Origin: Kitasatospora sp. DSM 101779
GTDB lineage: Bacteria > Actinomycetota > Actinomycetes > Streptomycetales > Streptomycetaceae
DNA length: 64,000 bases
Assembly: GCF_025655475.1 (NCBI RefSeq)
Contig: NZ_JAHTIK010000001.1
Span: 278,998 to 342,997 of the forward strand
Direction of reading: 5' to 3'
In this document: piece after piece, positions 35,932 to 45,203 of the stretch
Layout of the letters: each line of letters opens with the position of its first letter
Position numbering within the stretch: position 1 is the first letter of the stretch
The notes under the pieces: generated by a model
Database searches by the model: none
The model's input: the letters and a program-made list of their open reading frames with translations, nothing else
Told to the model about the DNA's origin: nothing
Made by a program: the position numbers and the translations under genes

Positions 35932-36720
35932 ATGACGCACAGGGGGGACGACCCCGACCGCCGGATGGCGGCGGAGGTGTTCCGGGCGGTGCTGGAGCGG
36001 CCGGAGCCGGAGCAGCCGGTCGTCCTGGCGGCCGTCCGGGCCGGCGGGCGGCGGCTGCGGGCCCGGCGGCGGCTCGCGATCGGCGCGGGAGTGCTCGTGG
36101 CGGCACCGGTGCTGGCGTTCGGCGCGGCGCTGGCCGTACCGGGGGCGGCGGCACCGTGGCTGCGGGACCTGGTGGGACTCGACCCCGCGGACGGCCGGCC
36201 GTCGACGGCGCAGCCGTCGGGCTACGGGATGGACCAGTTGGACGCGCTGCAGGCCCGGTTGCAGGCCGCCCTCGCCGCCCACCTGCCGGCCGGGTACACC
36301 GGGGTGCTGGCCGGCGGCGGCCCGACCACGTTCCGGCTGGTCCGCGCGGACGGCGGTTTCACGGCAGTGGCGACGATCACGGGCAACCCGGTGACGCCGG
36401 GCAGCAGTGAGCCTTCGCCGTGCGAGTCGAAGGACGGCAAGCCCGTCTACGCGAGCGACTGTGTGTTGCGGACGCTGTCGGACGGCTCGACCGGCTGGCT
36501 GTACCGGTCCACGTCCTACTCGGGCACCCAGTTCACCCTGGTCACCCCGCAGGGCCGGATCGCCGGACTCGGGACGATGCCGACGGCCGTCCCGCCCCAG
36601 GGAGCAGGCGGCGAACCACAGGAATCCAAGGCCATGGCACCCGCGGACCTGGAGGCCCTGGTCTCCAACCCGGAGGTGCTGGCCGCGCTGAAGGCCGTCC
36701 CCCTCGACGCACCCGGGTGA
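35932..36720 (+). CDS. Membrane protein partner of second ECF sigma factor
   Basis: The 262-aa protein has a cytoplasmic N-terminus of ~45 residues (Arg-rich RRLRARRR), one TM helix (AIGAGVLVAAPVLAFGAALA) and an extracytoplasmic domain with a Cys pair (PCESKDGK...SDCVL). The arrangement matches the partner of the first ECF sigma, and it probably regulates or is regulated by it. GAGGGAGGA precedes ATG 35932. Confidence 0.7.
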   Translation: MTHRGDDPDRRMAAEVFRAVLERPEPEQPVVLAAVRAGGRRLRARRRLAIGAGVLVAAPVLAFGAALAVPGAAAPWLRDLVGLDPADGRPSTAQPSGYGMDQLDALQARLQAALAAHLPAGYTGVLAGGGPTTFRLVRADGGFTAVATITGNPVTPGSSEPSPCESKDGKPVYASDCVLRTLSDGSTGWLYRSTSYSGTQFTLVTPQGRIAGLGTMPTAVPPQGAGGEPQESKAMAPADLEALVSNPEVLAALKAVPLDAPG

Positions 36721-36760
36721 TGCCGCCGGAGAGCACGCGGCGGCGCTCCCCGGGCGGCCG

Positions 36761-36805
36761 GACAGCCCGGGCAGCCTGGACAGCCCGGACAGCCCGGACA
36801 GCGGA
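36761..36805. repeat. 9-bp tandem repeat array
   Basis: Four copies of GACAGCCCG (one degenerate, GGCAGCCTG) plus a partial fifth, in the short gap before the DUF2071 gene. The unit and its position in a gene gap parallel the 9-bp array at 32857-32883, though the sequence differs. Confidence 0.6.
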
Positions 36806-36830
36806 GCCGGGGGCGTGGGAGGCTGATGGC

Positions 36831-37592
36831 ATGTCGCCGGTCCCTGCCCCCGTCCCCGCGGAGCCGATCACGCCCGATCCGGTGCGCGAGGTCCCGCGCA
36901 CGCTGCTCACCCAGTCCTGGCTCGACCTCGCGTTCCTGCACTGGGCGGCCGACCCCGCGGACGTTGCGCCGCTGCTGCCGGCCGGCACGGTGCCGGACAC
37001 GTACGAGGGACTCACCTACGTCGGTCTGGTCGCGTTCCGGATGTACCGGGTGGGCTGGCTGAACCTGCCGGGCGTCCCGTATCTCGGTACCTTTCCCGAG
37101 ACCAACGTGCGGCTCTACTCGGTCGACCGGCACGGACGGCGCGGGGTGGTGTTCCGCTCGTTGGAGGCCTCGCGGCTGCTGCCGGTGCTCATCGCCCGGG
37201 CCGGGTTCCGCCTGCCCTACACATGGGCCGGGATGGCGATCCGCCGCGACGCGGACACCGTCCGCTACACCAGCGTCCGGCGCTGGCCCGGGCCGCGTGG
37301 CGCCCGCAGCCGGATCGCCGTCCGCGTCGGCGAACGGATCGATCACCCGACCGACCTCGAACACTTCCTCACCGCCCGTTGGGGCATGCACAATTCCGTC
37401 CACGGCCGGACGGTGTACCTGCCCAACGCCCACCCGCGCTGGCCGCTGCACCGTGCGGACCTCCTGCACTGCGAGGACGAGTTGATCACCGCGGCCGGGC
37501 TCCCCACCCCGACCGGACCGCCGGTGAGCGTGCTCTACTCCCCCGGCGTCCGCGTCCGCTTCGGCCGCCCCGGCAGACCACCCACCCCCTGA
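36831..37592 (+). CDS. DUF2071 (YqjF) family protein
   Basis: The 253-aa protein has the family signatures LTQSWLDLAFLHWAADPA, TYVGLVAFRMYRVG, TFPETNVRLYSV and GVVFRSLEASRLLPVLIARAGFRLPYTWA. YqjF/DUF2071 proteins are common in actinomycetes, with no firm biochemical role, and are related to acetoacetate decarboxylase-like folds. ATG 36831 follows GGGAGG. Confidence 0.85.
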   Translation: MSPVPAPVPAEPITPDPVREVPRTLLTQSWLDLAFLHWAADPADVAPLLPAGTVPDTYEGLTYVGLVAFRMYRVGWLNLPGVPYLGTFPETNVRLYSVDRHGRRGVVFRSLEASRLLPVLIARAGFRLPYTWAGMAIRRDADTVRYTSVRRWPGPRGARSRIAVRVGERIDHPTDLEHFLTARWGMHNSVHGRTVYLPNAHPRWPLHRADLLHCEDELITAAGLPTPTGPPVSVLYSPGVRVRFGRPGRPPTP

Positions 37593-37666
37593 ACCCGTAC
37601 AGCGCCCCGGCCGAACCCTCTGCAGTTCCCCAAGTCCCTTGCCGTACACGAAGTACGACCACCACG

Positions 37667-38077
37667 ATGATCGGCATGACGCGATTCCCGGGCGCGGACA
37701 CCACACACAACTTCGTCGTGGTCGTCCGGGACGCGGACGCGATCCGCGGCGGCCCTGGATCAGGCACTCGCCGAGGCCTCGCCCGAGGAACGCCCGGGCC
37801 TCGAACGTGCCGCCGCGCTCGTCACGTCCACCAGCACCGCCACCGAGAGGCCGACTGCGCGCCCGACGCCCTCCGCGGAGTCGCCCCCCGCGATGCACGT
37901 GTTCGCGGCGCTGGGCTTCACCGGGCCGGCGCAGTACCCGGAGCTGACGCTGGAGGCGAGGACAGCCGGAAGGAGACTTCGGACCTGCTGGTCGGCGATC
38001 TCGGCACCGCGCTCCTGCAGCGCGTGTCGAAAGTCGTTTGGTCCGTTCGTGGGACACGCCTACCCTCGGTCCCGTGA
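37667..38077 (+). pseudogene. Uncharacterised gene carrying two compensating frameshifts
   Basis: Read in the ATG 37667 frame the protein starts MIGMTRFPGADTTHNFVVVV and DADAIR. Near 37746 the good reading jumps +1 to AALDQALAEASPEERPGLER...MHVFAALGFTGPAQYPELTL. Near 37960 it returns to the original frame with EDSRKETSDLLVGDLGTALL and ends at TGA 38075. The TGA overlaps the GTG of the next gene (GTGA). A ~130-aa continuous product would need two indels, each in GC-rich runs, so this is a pseudogene or sequencing artefact. Family unknown. Confidence 0.45.
38038..38066 (+). promoter_or_regulatory. Housekeeping-type promoter of leaderless gene
   Basis: TTGGTC (38038-38043), exactly 17 nt, then TACCCT (38061-38066), with 7 nt to the GTG at 38074. 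This is the clearest -35/-10 pair in the window and supports a leaderless start. Confidence 0.6.
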
Positions 38078-38499
38078 TCCACATGAACCCCGACGAGTTG
38101 CGCAGCTACCAGGTGGGACCGGTGCAGGCGGAACTTCGCTCGCTCACGGTGAGCGACGACCGTGAAGGCATGCTCGAAGGGACGCCGCACCTGCACCGTC
38201 GCTTTCGTCTGATGGGCATCGAGAAGGCGATGGCGGCGACGCCGCATGTGTATGTGCACGATCTCGACAAGCTCCGAGCCGATGCGGAGGGGCACGTCGA
38301 GGAGTGGCTGCCGCGCGAGGCGGTCCGTGCTCGACTGACGTCGTGGTGGACGCCCGAGGACGTTGCAGAGTTCGGGCACACGGAGCTCTCGGTGATGTGG
38401 TTCCAGACGGCCGCGCAGGATCCCTTCGCCCAGCTGGCCACGATCGTGCGCCCCCTGGACTGGGCTTCTCTTGCCGGGTTCATCCCTTTTGACGACTAG
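38074..38499 (+). CDS. Uncharacterised protein, 141 aa
   Basis: A soluble, highly charged alpha/beta protein with LEGTPHLHRRFRLMGIEKA, TPHVYVHDLDKLRADAE and WTPEDVAEFGHTELSVMW, but no recognised family. Start GTG 38074 is supported by the promoter 7 nt upstream; ATG 38083 is the alternative. Stop TAG 38497-38499 abuts the left end of the inverted-repeat element at 38500. The gene may have been newly truncated or ended there by the insertion (inference). Confidence 0.6.
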   Translation: MIHMNPDELRSYQVGPVQAELRSLTVSDDREGMLEGTPHLHRRFRLMGIEKAMAATPHVYVHDLDKLRADAEGHVEEWLPREAVRARLTSWWTPEDVAEFGHTELSVMWFQTAAQDPFAQLATIVRPLDWASLAGFIPFDD

Positions 38500-38688
38500 T
38501 AGTGCTTTGTCAGGTGGTGTCGCAGGGCAGCCACGGGGTGGGTTGCCGGCAGGTGGGGCAGGTTCCGGTCGTGCGGACACCTCGGCAGCGAATTCCTCCC
38601 ACCGGCCCCGACACACCACGATTTCCCCGGCCCTCAGACAACGGACTTCCGAACGCAGGGCGTGACAAGAGCACCTGACAAAGCATTA
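38500..38688. mobile_element. MITE-like element with terminal inverted repeats and TA ends
   Basis: Left end GTGCTTTGTCAGGTG (38502-38516) and right end CACCTGACAAAGCAT (38672-38686) are near-perfect inverted repeats; the extended 22-bp ends are imperfect. Each is flanked by TA, as for IS630/Tc1 insertions. The 185-bp interior has no transposase. It probably is a nonautonomous or internally deleted element. Confidence 0.55.
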
Positions 38689-38691
38689 CCA

Positions 38692-38774
38692 GAGCGTCCT
38701 CGAAGGAGTACGGGTGCCTTGTAGGGGCGTGTGGGGGCACCCATGGCCGCCCAATCGCCTTTGAGGACACGCTC
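38692..38774. repeat. Second inverted-repeat element adjoining the MITE
   Basis: GAGCGTCCTCGAAGG (38692-38706) pairs with CCTTTGAGGACACGCTC (38758-38774), with a 2-nt indel and one mismatch, around ~50 bp. It starts 3 bp from the MITE end. It could be a small separate element or remains of a longer IS end. The rest of 38775-38959 is without a gene. Confidence 0.4.
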
Positions 38775-38959
38775 CAGGTGCTTCTGAACGGGCTGGTCAC
38801 GAGGCGGTGCGGTGGAAGATCCGGGTGACCGTGTGCCGCTGCGTGCGCGGCGCCCTGAGGTCGGCTTGCAGGAGCCCGTCGACCGGCCGCCTTGATAGGG
38901 ATCCGGCCGCGGTCACGCGCAGCGGGAACTCCGGATCGTGCACCGGGGGGGTTGGTTCG

Positions 38960-40212
<1,253 letters not shown>

Positions 40213-40216
<4 letters not shown>

Positions 40217-40614
40217 AGGTCGAACGCGGTGTCGGTCATCACCTGGCGCACCTCGACCGGCTGCCGCGTCGGAGCCCCGCCCGGGCCGGGCACGGCCGAA
40301 ATCCTGGCGGCGATCTCCAGAGCGCGGGCCTCGGATGCGACCTCGACCACGTTGAACCCTGCCAGCACCTCCTTGGACTCCGGGAACGGGCCGTCGGTCA
40401 CCACCGGGGCCGACGCACCGTCCGCACGCACGATCCTGGCCTGCCGCGGGTCGGCCAGCGGAGTGAACTGCACCAACTCCCCACTGGCGACCAGTTCTTC
40501 CGTCAGGGCCGCGTAGTAGTCGAAGTGCGCCGCGACGTCCCCGGGAGCCCACTCGTCCATCGGCTCCTCGAACACCCCGCCGTCGTGGTTGACCATCAGC
40601 AGAAATCTCGGCAC
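40213..40614 (-). CDS. DGPF-domain (YCII-related) protein
   Basis: The 133-aa protein has the signature VTDGPFPESKEVLAGFNVVE, in which DGPF is the family name, in a YCII-like ferredoxin fold. Such genes are directly upstream of ECF42 sigma genes and their products are thought to act with them, without a settled mechanism. GTG 40614 is preceded by AAGGAG. The longer frame start at 40653 lacks a ribosome site. Confidence 0.9.
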
Positions 40615-40752
40615 GTGAACTCCTTGATCGTCGGCGCGCCCAGTGTGGCGCACTCACCCCCTCGACGGAGCCACCACGCGGATCTCTACATCCTCGGAAC
40701 GGAAGTTTCAGACCACTTCCACCTGCGGGACCGCCCTGCCCGCCACCTGTGG

Positions 40753-41880
40753 CTACGGCACCAGGCCTGACAGCCCGGCCGCCCGGTGCATCACCGTCTC
40801 CAACGGGCCGCGGGCGAAGCGCGCCGTCCACAGCACGGCCGCCACCAGCGTCCCGGCGACGAAGGACGCGAACAGGGGCAGCGGCGGGCCGGGGTCCAGC
40901 CCGATCCCGAGCAGCGCGACCAGGAGGATGTGCGCCACGTACGCGGTCAGCGAGAGCCGGCCCACCGCCGCCACCCCCGCCACCGCGGCGGTGCCGGCAC
41001 CCTCCGCCCCGCCGGGCCGGGCGGTCAGCTCCAGGCAGCCGGCGACCACCAGCAGCGCGAACCCCAGGGCGCCGAGCACCTCGAAGGTCGTTCCGGTGTG
41101 CGGCGCGGCGCCCAGCAGGCCCGCCGGGTCGCCCGGGTCGACGACGCCCGACCCCTCCTCCGGCGCCGCCGTGCCGAGCAGCCGCACCGCGAGCCAGGAG
41201 GCCCCGTACCCGAGCACCAGCAGCACCGCCCCGACGGTCGCGGCCCGTCGCCGGACGGTCGGCCGGGACGGGTCGAAGCGGGCCAGGGCCATCCCGGCGA
41301 GCACGAACGGCATCCAGGTCGCGGCCGGATAGACGCCGGTGAGCAGCGGTTCGGCGAGGCGCTGCGGGAGGAGCTCGGCCGCCCCGGCCGTGCGCAGCGC
41401 GTACGAGAGTTGGGGGGCGAGCACGGCCCAGGTGAGGGCGAGGCCGGCCAGCGGGGCGGCGGGCAGGCGGAGCAGCGGGAGGGCGAGCAGGAAGTAGGCG
41501 CCGTACGCGGTGAGGATGACGGTGATCGGCGGGTCCAGTGCGTCCAGTGCGGTGCCGAGGGCGATCAGCAGGACGGCACGGACGGCGATTCCGGTGGCCG
41601 TCCGGCGGGTGTCCCGCCGGGTCCTCGGTCGCCGGCCGGCCAGCAGCACGAGTGAGCAGCCGGCGAGGACGGCGAACAGTGCGGAGGCCCGGCCGTGGGC
41701 GAGGCGCATCGCTGCGCCGACCGGGCCGCCCACCTCGGGGTCGGGTCCGAGGTGGGCGGCGAACATGCCGAACACGGCGAGGCCCCGGGCGAGGTCGAGT
41801 CCGGCCAGGCGGCCGGGGCGCGACCCGGGCTGTCGGGGGCGGCGGTTGGTGACGGTCGCGGACCCGGCGGTTTCTGACAT
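40753..41880 (-). CDS. Multi-TM acyltransferase-like membrane protein (DUF418/HGSNAT-type)
   Basis: The 375-aa protein has about 10 hydrophobic helices, beginning with RLAGLDLARGLAVFGMFAAH, the hallmark first helix of the YeiB/DUF418 and heparan-acetyltransferase-like families, and later RLSLTAYVAHILLVALLGIG. These are proposed to transfer acyl groups across the membrane. It lies 131 bp downstream of the eCIS operon end on the same strand, separated by two strong palindromes, so probably an independent unit. Confidence 0.78.
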   Translation of the reverse strand: MSETAGSATVTNRRPRQPGSRPGRLAGLDLARGLAVFGMFAAHLGPDPEVGGPVGAAMRLAHGRASALFAVLAGCSLVLLAGRRPRTRRDTRRTATGIAVRAVLLIALGTALDALDPPITVILTAYGAYFLLALPLLRLPAAPLAGLALTWAVLAPQLSYALRTAGAAELLPQRLAEPLLTGVYPAATWMPFVLAGMALARFDPSRPTVRRRAATVGAVLLVLGYGASWLAVRLLGTAAPEEGSGVVDPGDPAGLLGAAPHTGTTFEVLGALGFALLVVAGCLELTARPGGAEGAGTAAVAGVAAVGRLSLTAYVAHILLVALLGIGLDPGPPLPLFASFVAGTLVAAVLWTARFARGPLETVMHRAAGLSGLVP

Positions 41881-41939
41881 GCCGTCCACTCTGCCGGGCC
41901 TGCGCGGGTGGTGCATCGGGCGGCCGGGGGACGGCGCGA

Positions 41940-41998
41940 CCCGCCGGCCGGCGGGGTGGCGCACCTTGCTCCGGGTCGGGTCTCGCCCACCGGTGGGC
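41940..41998 (-). terminator. Two perfect palindromes after the eCIS operon
   Basis: GCCCACCGGTGGGC (41985-41998, 14 bp) lies 14 nt past the last eCIS stop codon, and CCCGCCGGCCGGCGGG (41940-41955, 16 bp) lies beyond it. Both sit in the 131-bp gap to the acyltransferase gene. They are the natural place for the operon terminator. Confidence 0.5.
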
Positions 41999-42011
41999 AG
42001 CAGGACACGGC

Positions 42012-45000
42012 TCAGAATCCGAGACCGGCCCGGACCTGGTTGGCCACGCGGTTCGCCAGGGCGCCGACGTCGATCTGGGGGACGATCCACTGGATGTCCC
42101 GTGCCTCGGGGAGGCGCAGCGGCTGGTCGGACTGGTAGTGGAACGGGGCGATCAGGCCGAACTCCAGGCCCGTGGCGTAGGAGTAGGACGCCAGCTCGTA
42201 GGGGAAGCGCCAGGTCCCGCCGACGGCCGCCTCGATGAGGATGTCCGCTTCGATGCGCAGGGTCAGCACGGGCTGCACGCTGATCCGGGCCAGGGTGTCG
42301 AAGGAGAGGACTCCCTTCGCGTAGGCGAGCCGGGCGCTGGCGTCGAGGCCGCCGCGCAGCAGGACGCCACCGGTGAGGGTGATGCCGCCGGTGGCGCTGG
42401 CGATGGCCACGGACGCGCCGATCCCGGCGCGCACGAACATCTCGAGGCCGGCTTCGGCGGGCAGGACGAGACGTGCCTCCGCGGCGAGTTCGGTGTTCGT
42501 GTCCTCTTCGAGGGGGTTGAAGGCGCCGCGGATGACCATGTCCCGGATCTCGCCCGGGCCGAAGCGGTAGAACACGGCCAGGCCGCCTCCGATGCGGGCG
42601 ACCAGGCCGACCGCTCCGATGCCGAGGGGGATGGCGAAGATCGGGATGTCGGGCAGGCTGTGGCGGAACAACTCGTGGCGGGCGCCGCGGGGTTCGAGGA
42701 AGCGGTACGGGGGGAAGCGCAGTTCGCCGGAGACGCGGAGTCTGTGGTCGCGGCCGTACTCGATGCCGACGGTGCCGACGAGTCCGGGCCGGATCGTCAG
42801 GCTGCCGGTGCCGCGGCCGCTGATCCGGCCGTCCTCGTCGAGGTGCGCGTCGAGTCGTCCGGCGAAGCGGCCGCGTCGGAGCTCGACGGATCCGTCTCCG
42901 GTGAAGAGGCCGTCCCGGTAGCGCAGCGCGATCTCGCCCTCGGCGCCGAGCAGGGCGAAGGTGGTGCGGGCGGTTCCCGTCACGCGTTCGCCGTCGTAGG
43001 TCACCGCTACGTCGACCGGCCGCAGGCCCGGGACCTTCAGGAGGGCCTTGCCGCCGTAGAGGATCCGTTCCCCGGATCTGCGGACGGTGAGCTGGGCGGG
43101 GCTGTCGCCGGGTAGCACCACGTCGACCTGGCCGCCGACCTGCCAGGCGCCGCCGGCGAGGTCGAGTCGCACCTCTCCGCCGCGCACGAGCCCGGAGGGT
43201 TTCGAGGAGCGTGCGACGAAGTAGCCGGTGAGTCCGGTCGCGGGGCGGTACTCCACGTCGCCGGTGGCCTCGTCGAGACCGGGGAGGCGGCCGACGAGGC
43301 GGCCCTTGGCGAACAGCCCCTGCGCGTCCACGCCCGCGTCGAGGCGGCCGGTGACCAGCGAGCCGAGGGCGAAGGCGACGTGGCCGCCCACGTGGAGCTG
43401 CGGCGCGATGCTCAGGGCGAGGGAGGCCTCGGTGACCTTGAACGGTGGCAGCGACAGCCTGTCGGCGGGTGCCTGCGCCGAGCCGCGGAAACCGTCGCGG
43501 TCCCAGTCCACGGTGATCGGGACGCGCGACAGCAGGGGAACGCTGGGGGTGAGGGTGCCGTGGCCTTCGAGTCCCTGGTCCGTCGAGGAGAGGGTGAGCC
43601 TGCCGGTGGAGAGGTACGGGTACAGGAAGCGGACCTCCTGTCTGCCGCCACGCAGCGACAGGGCGCCGGTCGTGAAGGGGTCCTTGACGTCGAGGGTGAG
43701 CTGCTTGTCCTCGGCCTTCGGGATGCTGATGGGCAGTCGGGTGCCGGTTCGGACGGGGTGCGCGTCGGAGTCGATCCACGCGGTGACGGTGTGTGCGCCC
43801 TTGCCCGACGGGGGCCGCCTCAGCTTCTCCAGCGTGACGCCGGCGATCAGTTCCCGAGCGGCGCGGTTCTCCGGGACGGCGCTGGTCTCGATCTCGTCGT
43901 GGCCGTCGCCCGCCGGTCTGTCCGGTACCCGCAGGTCCTGCCGGCTGGGTCCGCTGACGAGGGGGTAGCGCCGGTACGCGGCCCAGGCGTCGGCGGCCTG
44001 CTTCCGGTCCTCCGCCGTGGGGCGTCTCCCGGCCTTCAGGTCGGCCTCCGCGGTGAAGTGCACCTGGAGCGCCGTCCTGGCTCTGCGGGACGCGAAGGGC
44101 GGTTCGAGCGGCGTCGTCTCCTTGGCGTACTTCTTGGGCTGGTCGGCGCCGGAGAACCACAGGACGACGTGGTCGGGGCGTCGGCGGCCCTTGGCGTTCA
44201 GCGCGTCCGAGACGGAGGCCGCGGCCTGCTGGACGTGCCGGGCGATGGTGCGGCCGCTGTCCTCGTTGTCGGGCCCGTCGTGCGGTGCGAGGTTCTCGGG
44301 CACGTTGGTGCCGCCGAGTTGGAGCTCGACCACGTGGTCGATCTGCGACTGCACGGCGTTGACGTACGGGTCGAAGTCGGTGCCTTTCGTGGGGGCGTCC
44401 CCGCCGGCGTCCTTCCACCATGCGGCGGCCTGGTCCTGGGGCCACTGGGTCCGCAGCAGCCACAGCCTGCGTAGTTCCTTCGAGGGCGCCCGCTTCTCCC
44501 AGAGGCCGGAGCTCGGGCGGCTCCCGGACATCTTGACGACGGCCTGCAGGCCCTGGGCCTTGGCGATGGCGTCGTACGTCTCCTTCCACGGGCCCTTGGA
44601 CTCCGGGACGACGAAGGTGCCGAGGTTGACGCGGACCGTGCCGGCCGGGTCCCCGGGGGACCGCTGCTCCTCCTGGACGGTGCGCTGCCCGTCCGCGTAG
44701 TCGACGGTGTACTGGTCCTTCTCCGCGAGCTTGGTCCAGCTCGTGTCGGCGCGTCCCAGGAACGGGCCGGCGGGCCTCTCCCACCGCCATCCGGCGGGCA
44801 GCGGCTCGCCGCGTGCGTGGAACGCGGACGCGGCGTGCGCCTGCCGTTCCAGGCGGGCGTCGGCGTCCGGCGGGGCCACCGAGGGGTGCGTCCGCAGGAA
44901 GCCCGGTGCCGCGGGGTGGCCGTCGTGCTGGGCGACGTGGGCCAGTTCGTGGGCGATGAGGGACCGGCCCCGGCGGGACAGCGGATCGTAGGCGCCGTGC

Positions 45001-45203
45001 GAGAAGACCACGTCGTTGCCCACGGTGTAGGCCAGGGCGCCGAGTTCGCCGGTGGCCCGGTCCGCTTCGGGACCGACGTGGACGCGTACCGGGGAGAAGT
45101 CGTGGCCGTAGCTCGTCGACAGCTGGTCGCGCACGCCCGGTTCCAGGGGCGCGCCCGTTCCCCGCAGGCCCGAGGCGGCGGTGCTGCGGACGGCATCGCT
45201 CAT
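42012..45203 (-). CDS. eCIS-associated DUF4157 protein with HNH-like motif; candidate payload
   Basis: The 1063-aa last gene of the eCIS operon. Residues ~15-125 are a DUF4157 (eCIS core) domain with the metalloprotease-like HELAHVAQH (H85, E86, H89). A middle region has QIDHVVELQLGGTNVPENLA (D289-H290, N300, N304), with the spacing of HNH/His-Me nuclease motifs. The C-terminal ~500 residues are repeated beta-sandwich-like strands (GRLDAGVDAQGLFAKGRLVG, GRFAGRLDAHLDEDGRISG) and a hydrophobic segment (PLGIGAVGLVARIGGGLAV). DUF4157 is a hallmark of eCIS loci, often marking loaded effectors. ATG overlaps the ATPase stop (ATGA). No signal peptide. Confidence 0.8.
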   Translation of the reverse strand: MSDAVRSTAASGLRGTGAPLEPGVRDQLSTSYGHDFSPVRVHVGPEADRATGELGALAYTVGNDVVFSHGAYDPLSRRGRSLIAHELAHVAQHDGHPAAPGFLRTHPSVAPPDADARLERQAHAASAFHARGEPLPAGWRWERPAGPFLGRADTSWTKLAEKDQYTVDYADGQRTVQEEQRSPGDPAGTVRVNLGTFVVPESKGPWKETYDAIAKAQGLQAVVKMSGSRPSSGLWEKRAPSKELRRLWLLRTQWPQDQAAAWWKDAGGDAPTKGTDFDPYVNAVQSQIDHVVELQLGGTNVPENLAPHDGPDNEDSGRTIARHVQQAAASVSDALNAKGRRRPDHVVLWFSGADQPKKYAKETTPLEPPFASRRARTALQVHFTAEADLKAGRRPTAEDRKQAADAWAAYRRYPLVSGPSRQDLRVPDRPAGDGHDEIETSAVPENRAARELIAGVTLEKLRRPPSGKGAHTVTAWIDSDAHPVRTGTRLPISIPKAEDKQLTLDVKDPFTTGALSLRGGRQEVRFLYPYLSTGRLTLSSTDQGLEGHGTLTPSVPLLSRVPITVDWDRDGFRGSAQAPADRLSLPPFKVTEASLALSIAPQLHVGGHVAFALGSLVTGRLDAGVDAQGLFAKGRLVGRLPGLDEATGDVEYRPATGLTGYFVARSSKPSGLVRGGEVRLDLAGGAWQVGGQVDVVLPGDSPAQLTVRRSGERILYGGKALLKVPGLRPVDVAVTYDGERVTGTARTTFALLGAEGEIALRYRDGLFTGDGSVELRRGRFAGRLDAHLDEDGRISGRGTGSLTIRPGLVGTVGIEYGRDHRLRVSGELRFPPYRFLEPRGARHELFRHSLPDIPIFAIPLGIGAVGLVARIGGGLAVFYRFGPGEIRDMVIRGAFNPLEEDTNTELAAEARLVLPAEAGLEMFVRAGIGASVAIASATGGITLTGGVLLRGGLDASARLAYAKGVLSFDTLARISVQPVLTLRIEADILIEAAVGGTWRFPYELASYSYATGLEFGLIAPFHYQSDQPLRLPEARDIQWIVPQIDVGALANRVANQVRAGLGF

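Noticed and set aside
40753..44790. 1345-codon minus-strand frame spanning the acyltransferase gene and part of the DUF4157 gene
   Set aside because: The upper part is out of frame with the DUF4157 protein, Arg/Pro-rich and without start signals; the real acyltransferase starts at 41880.
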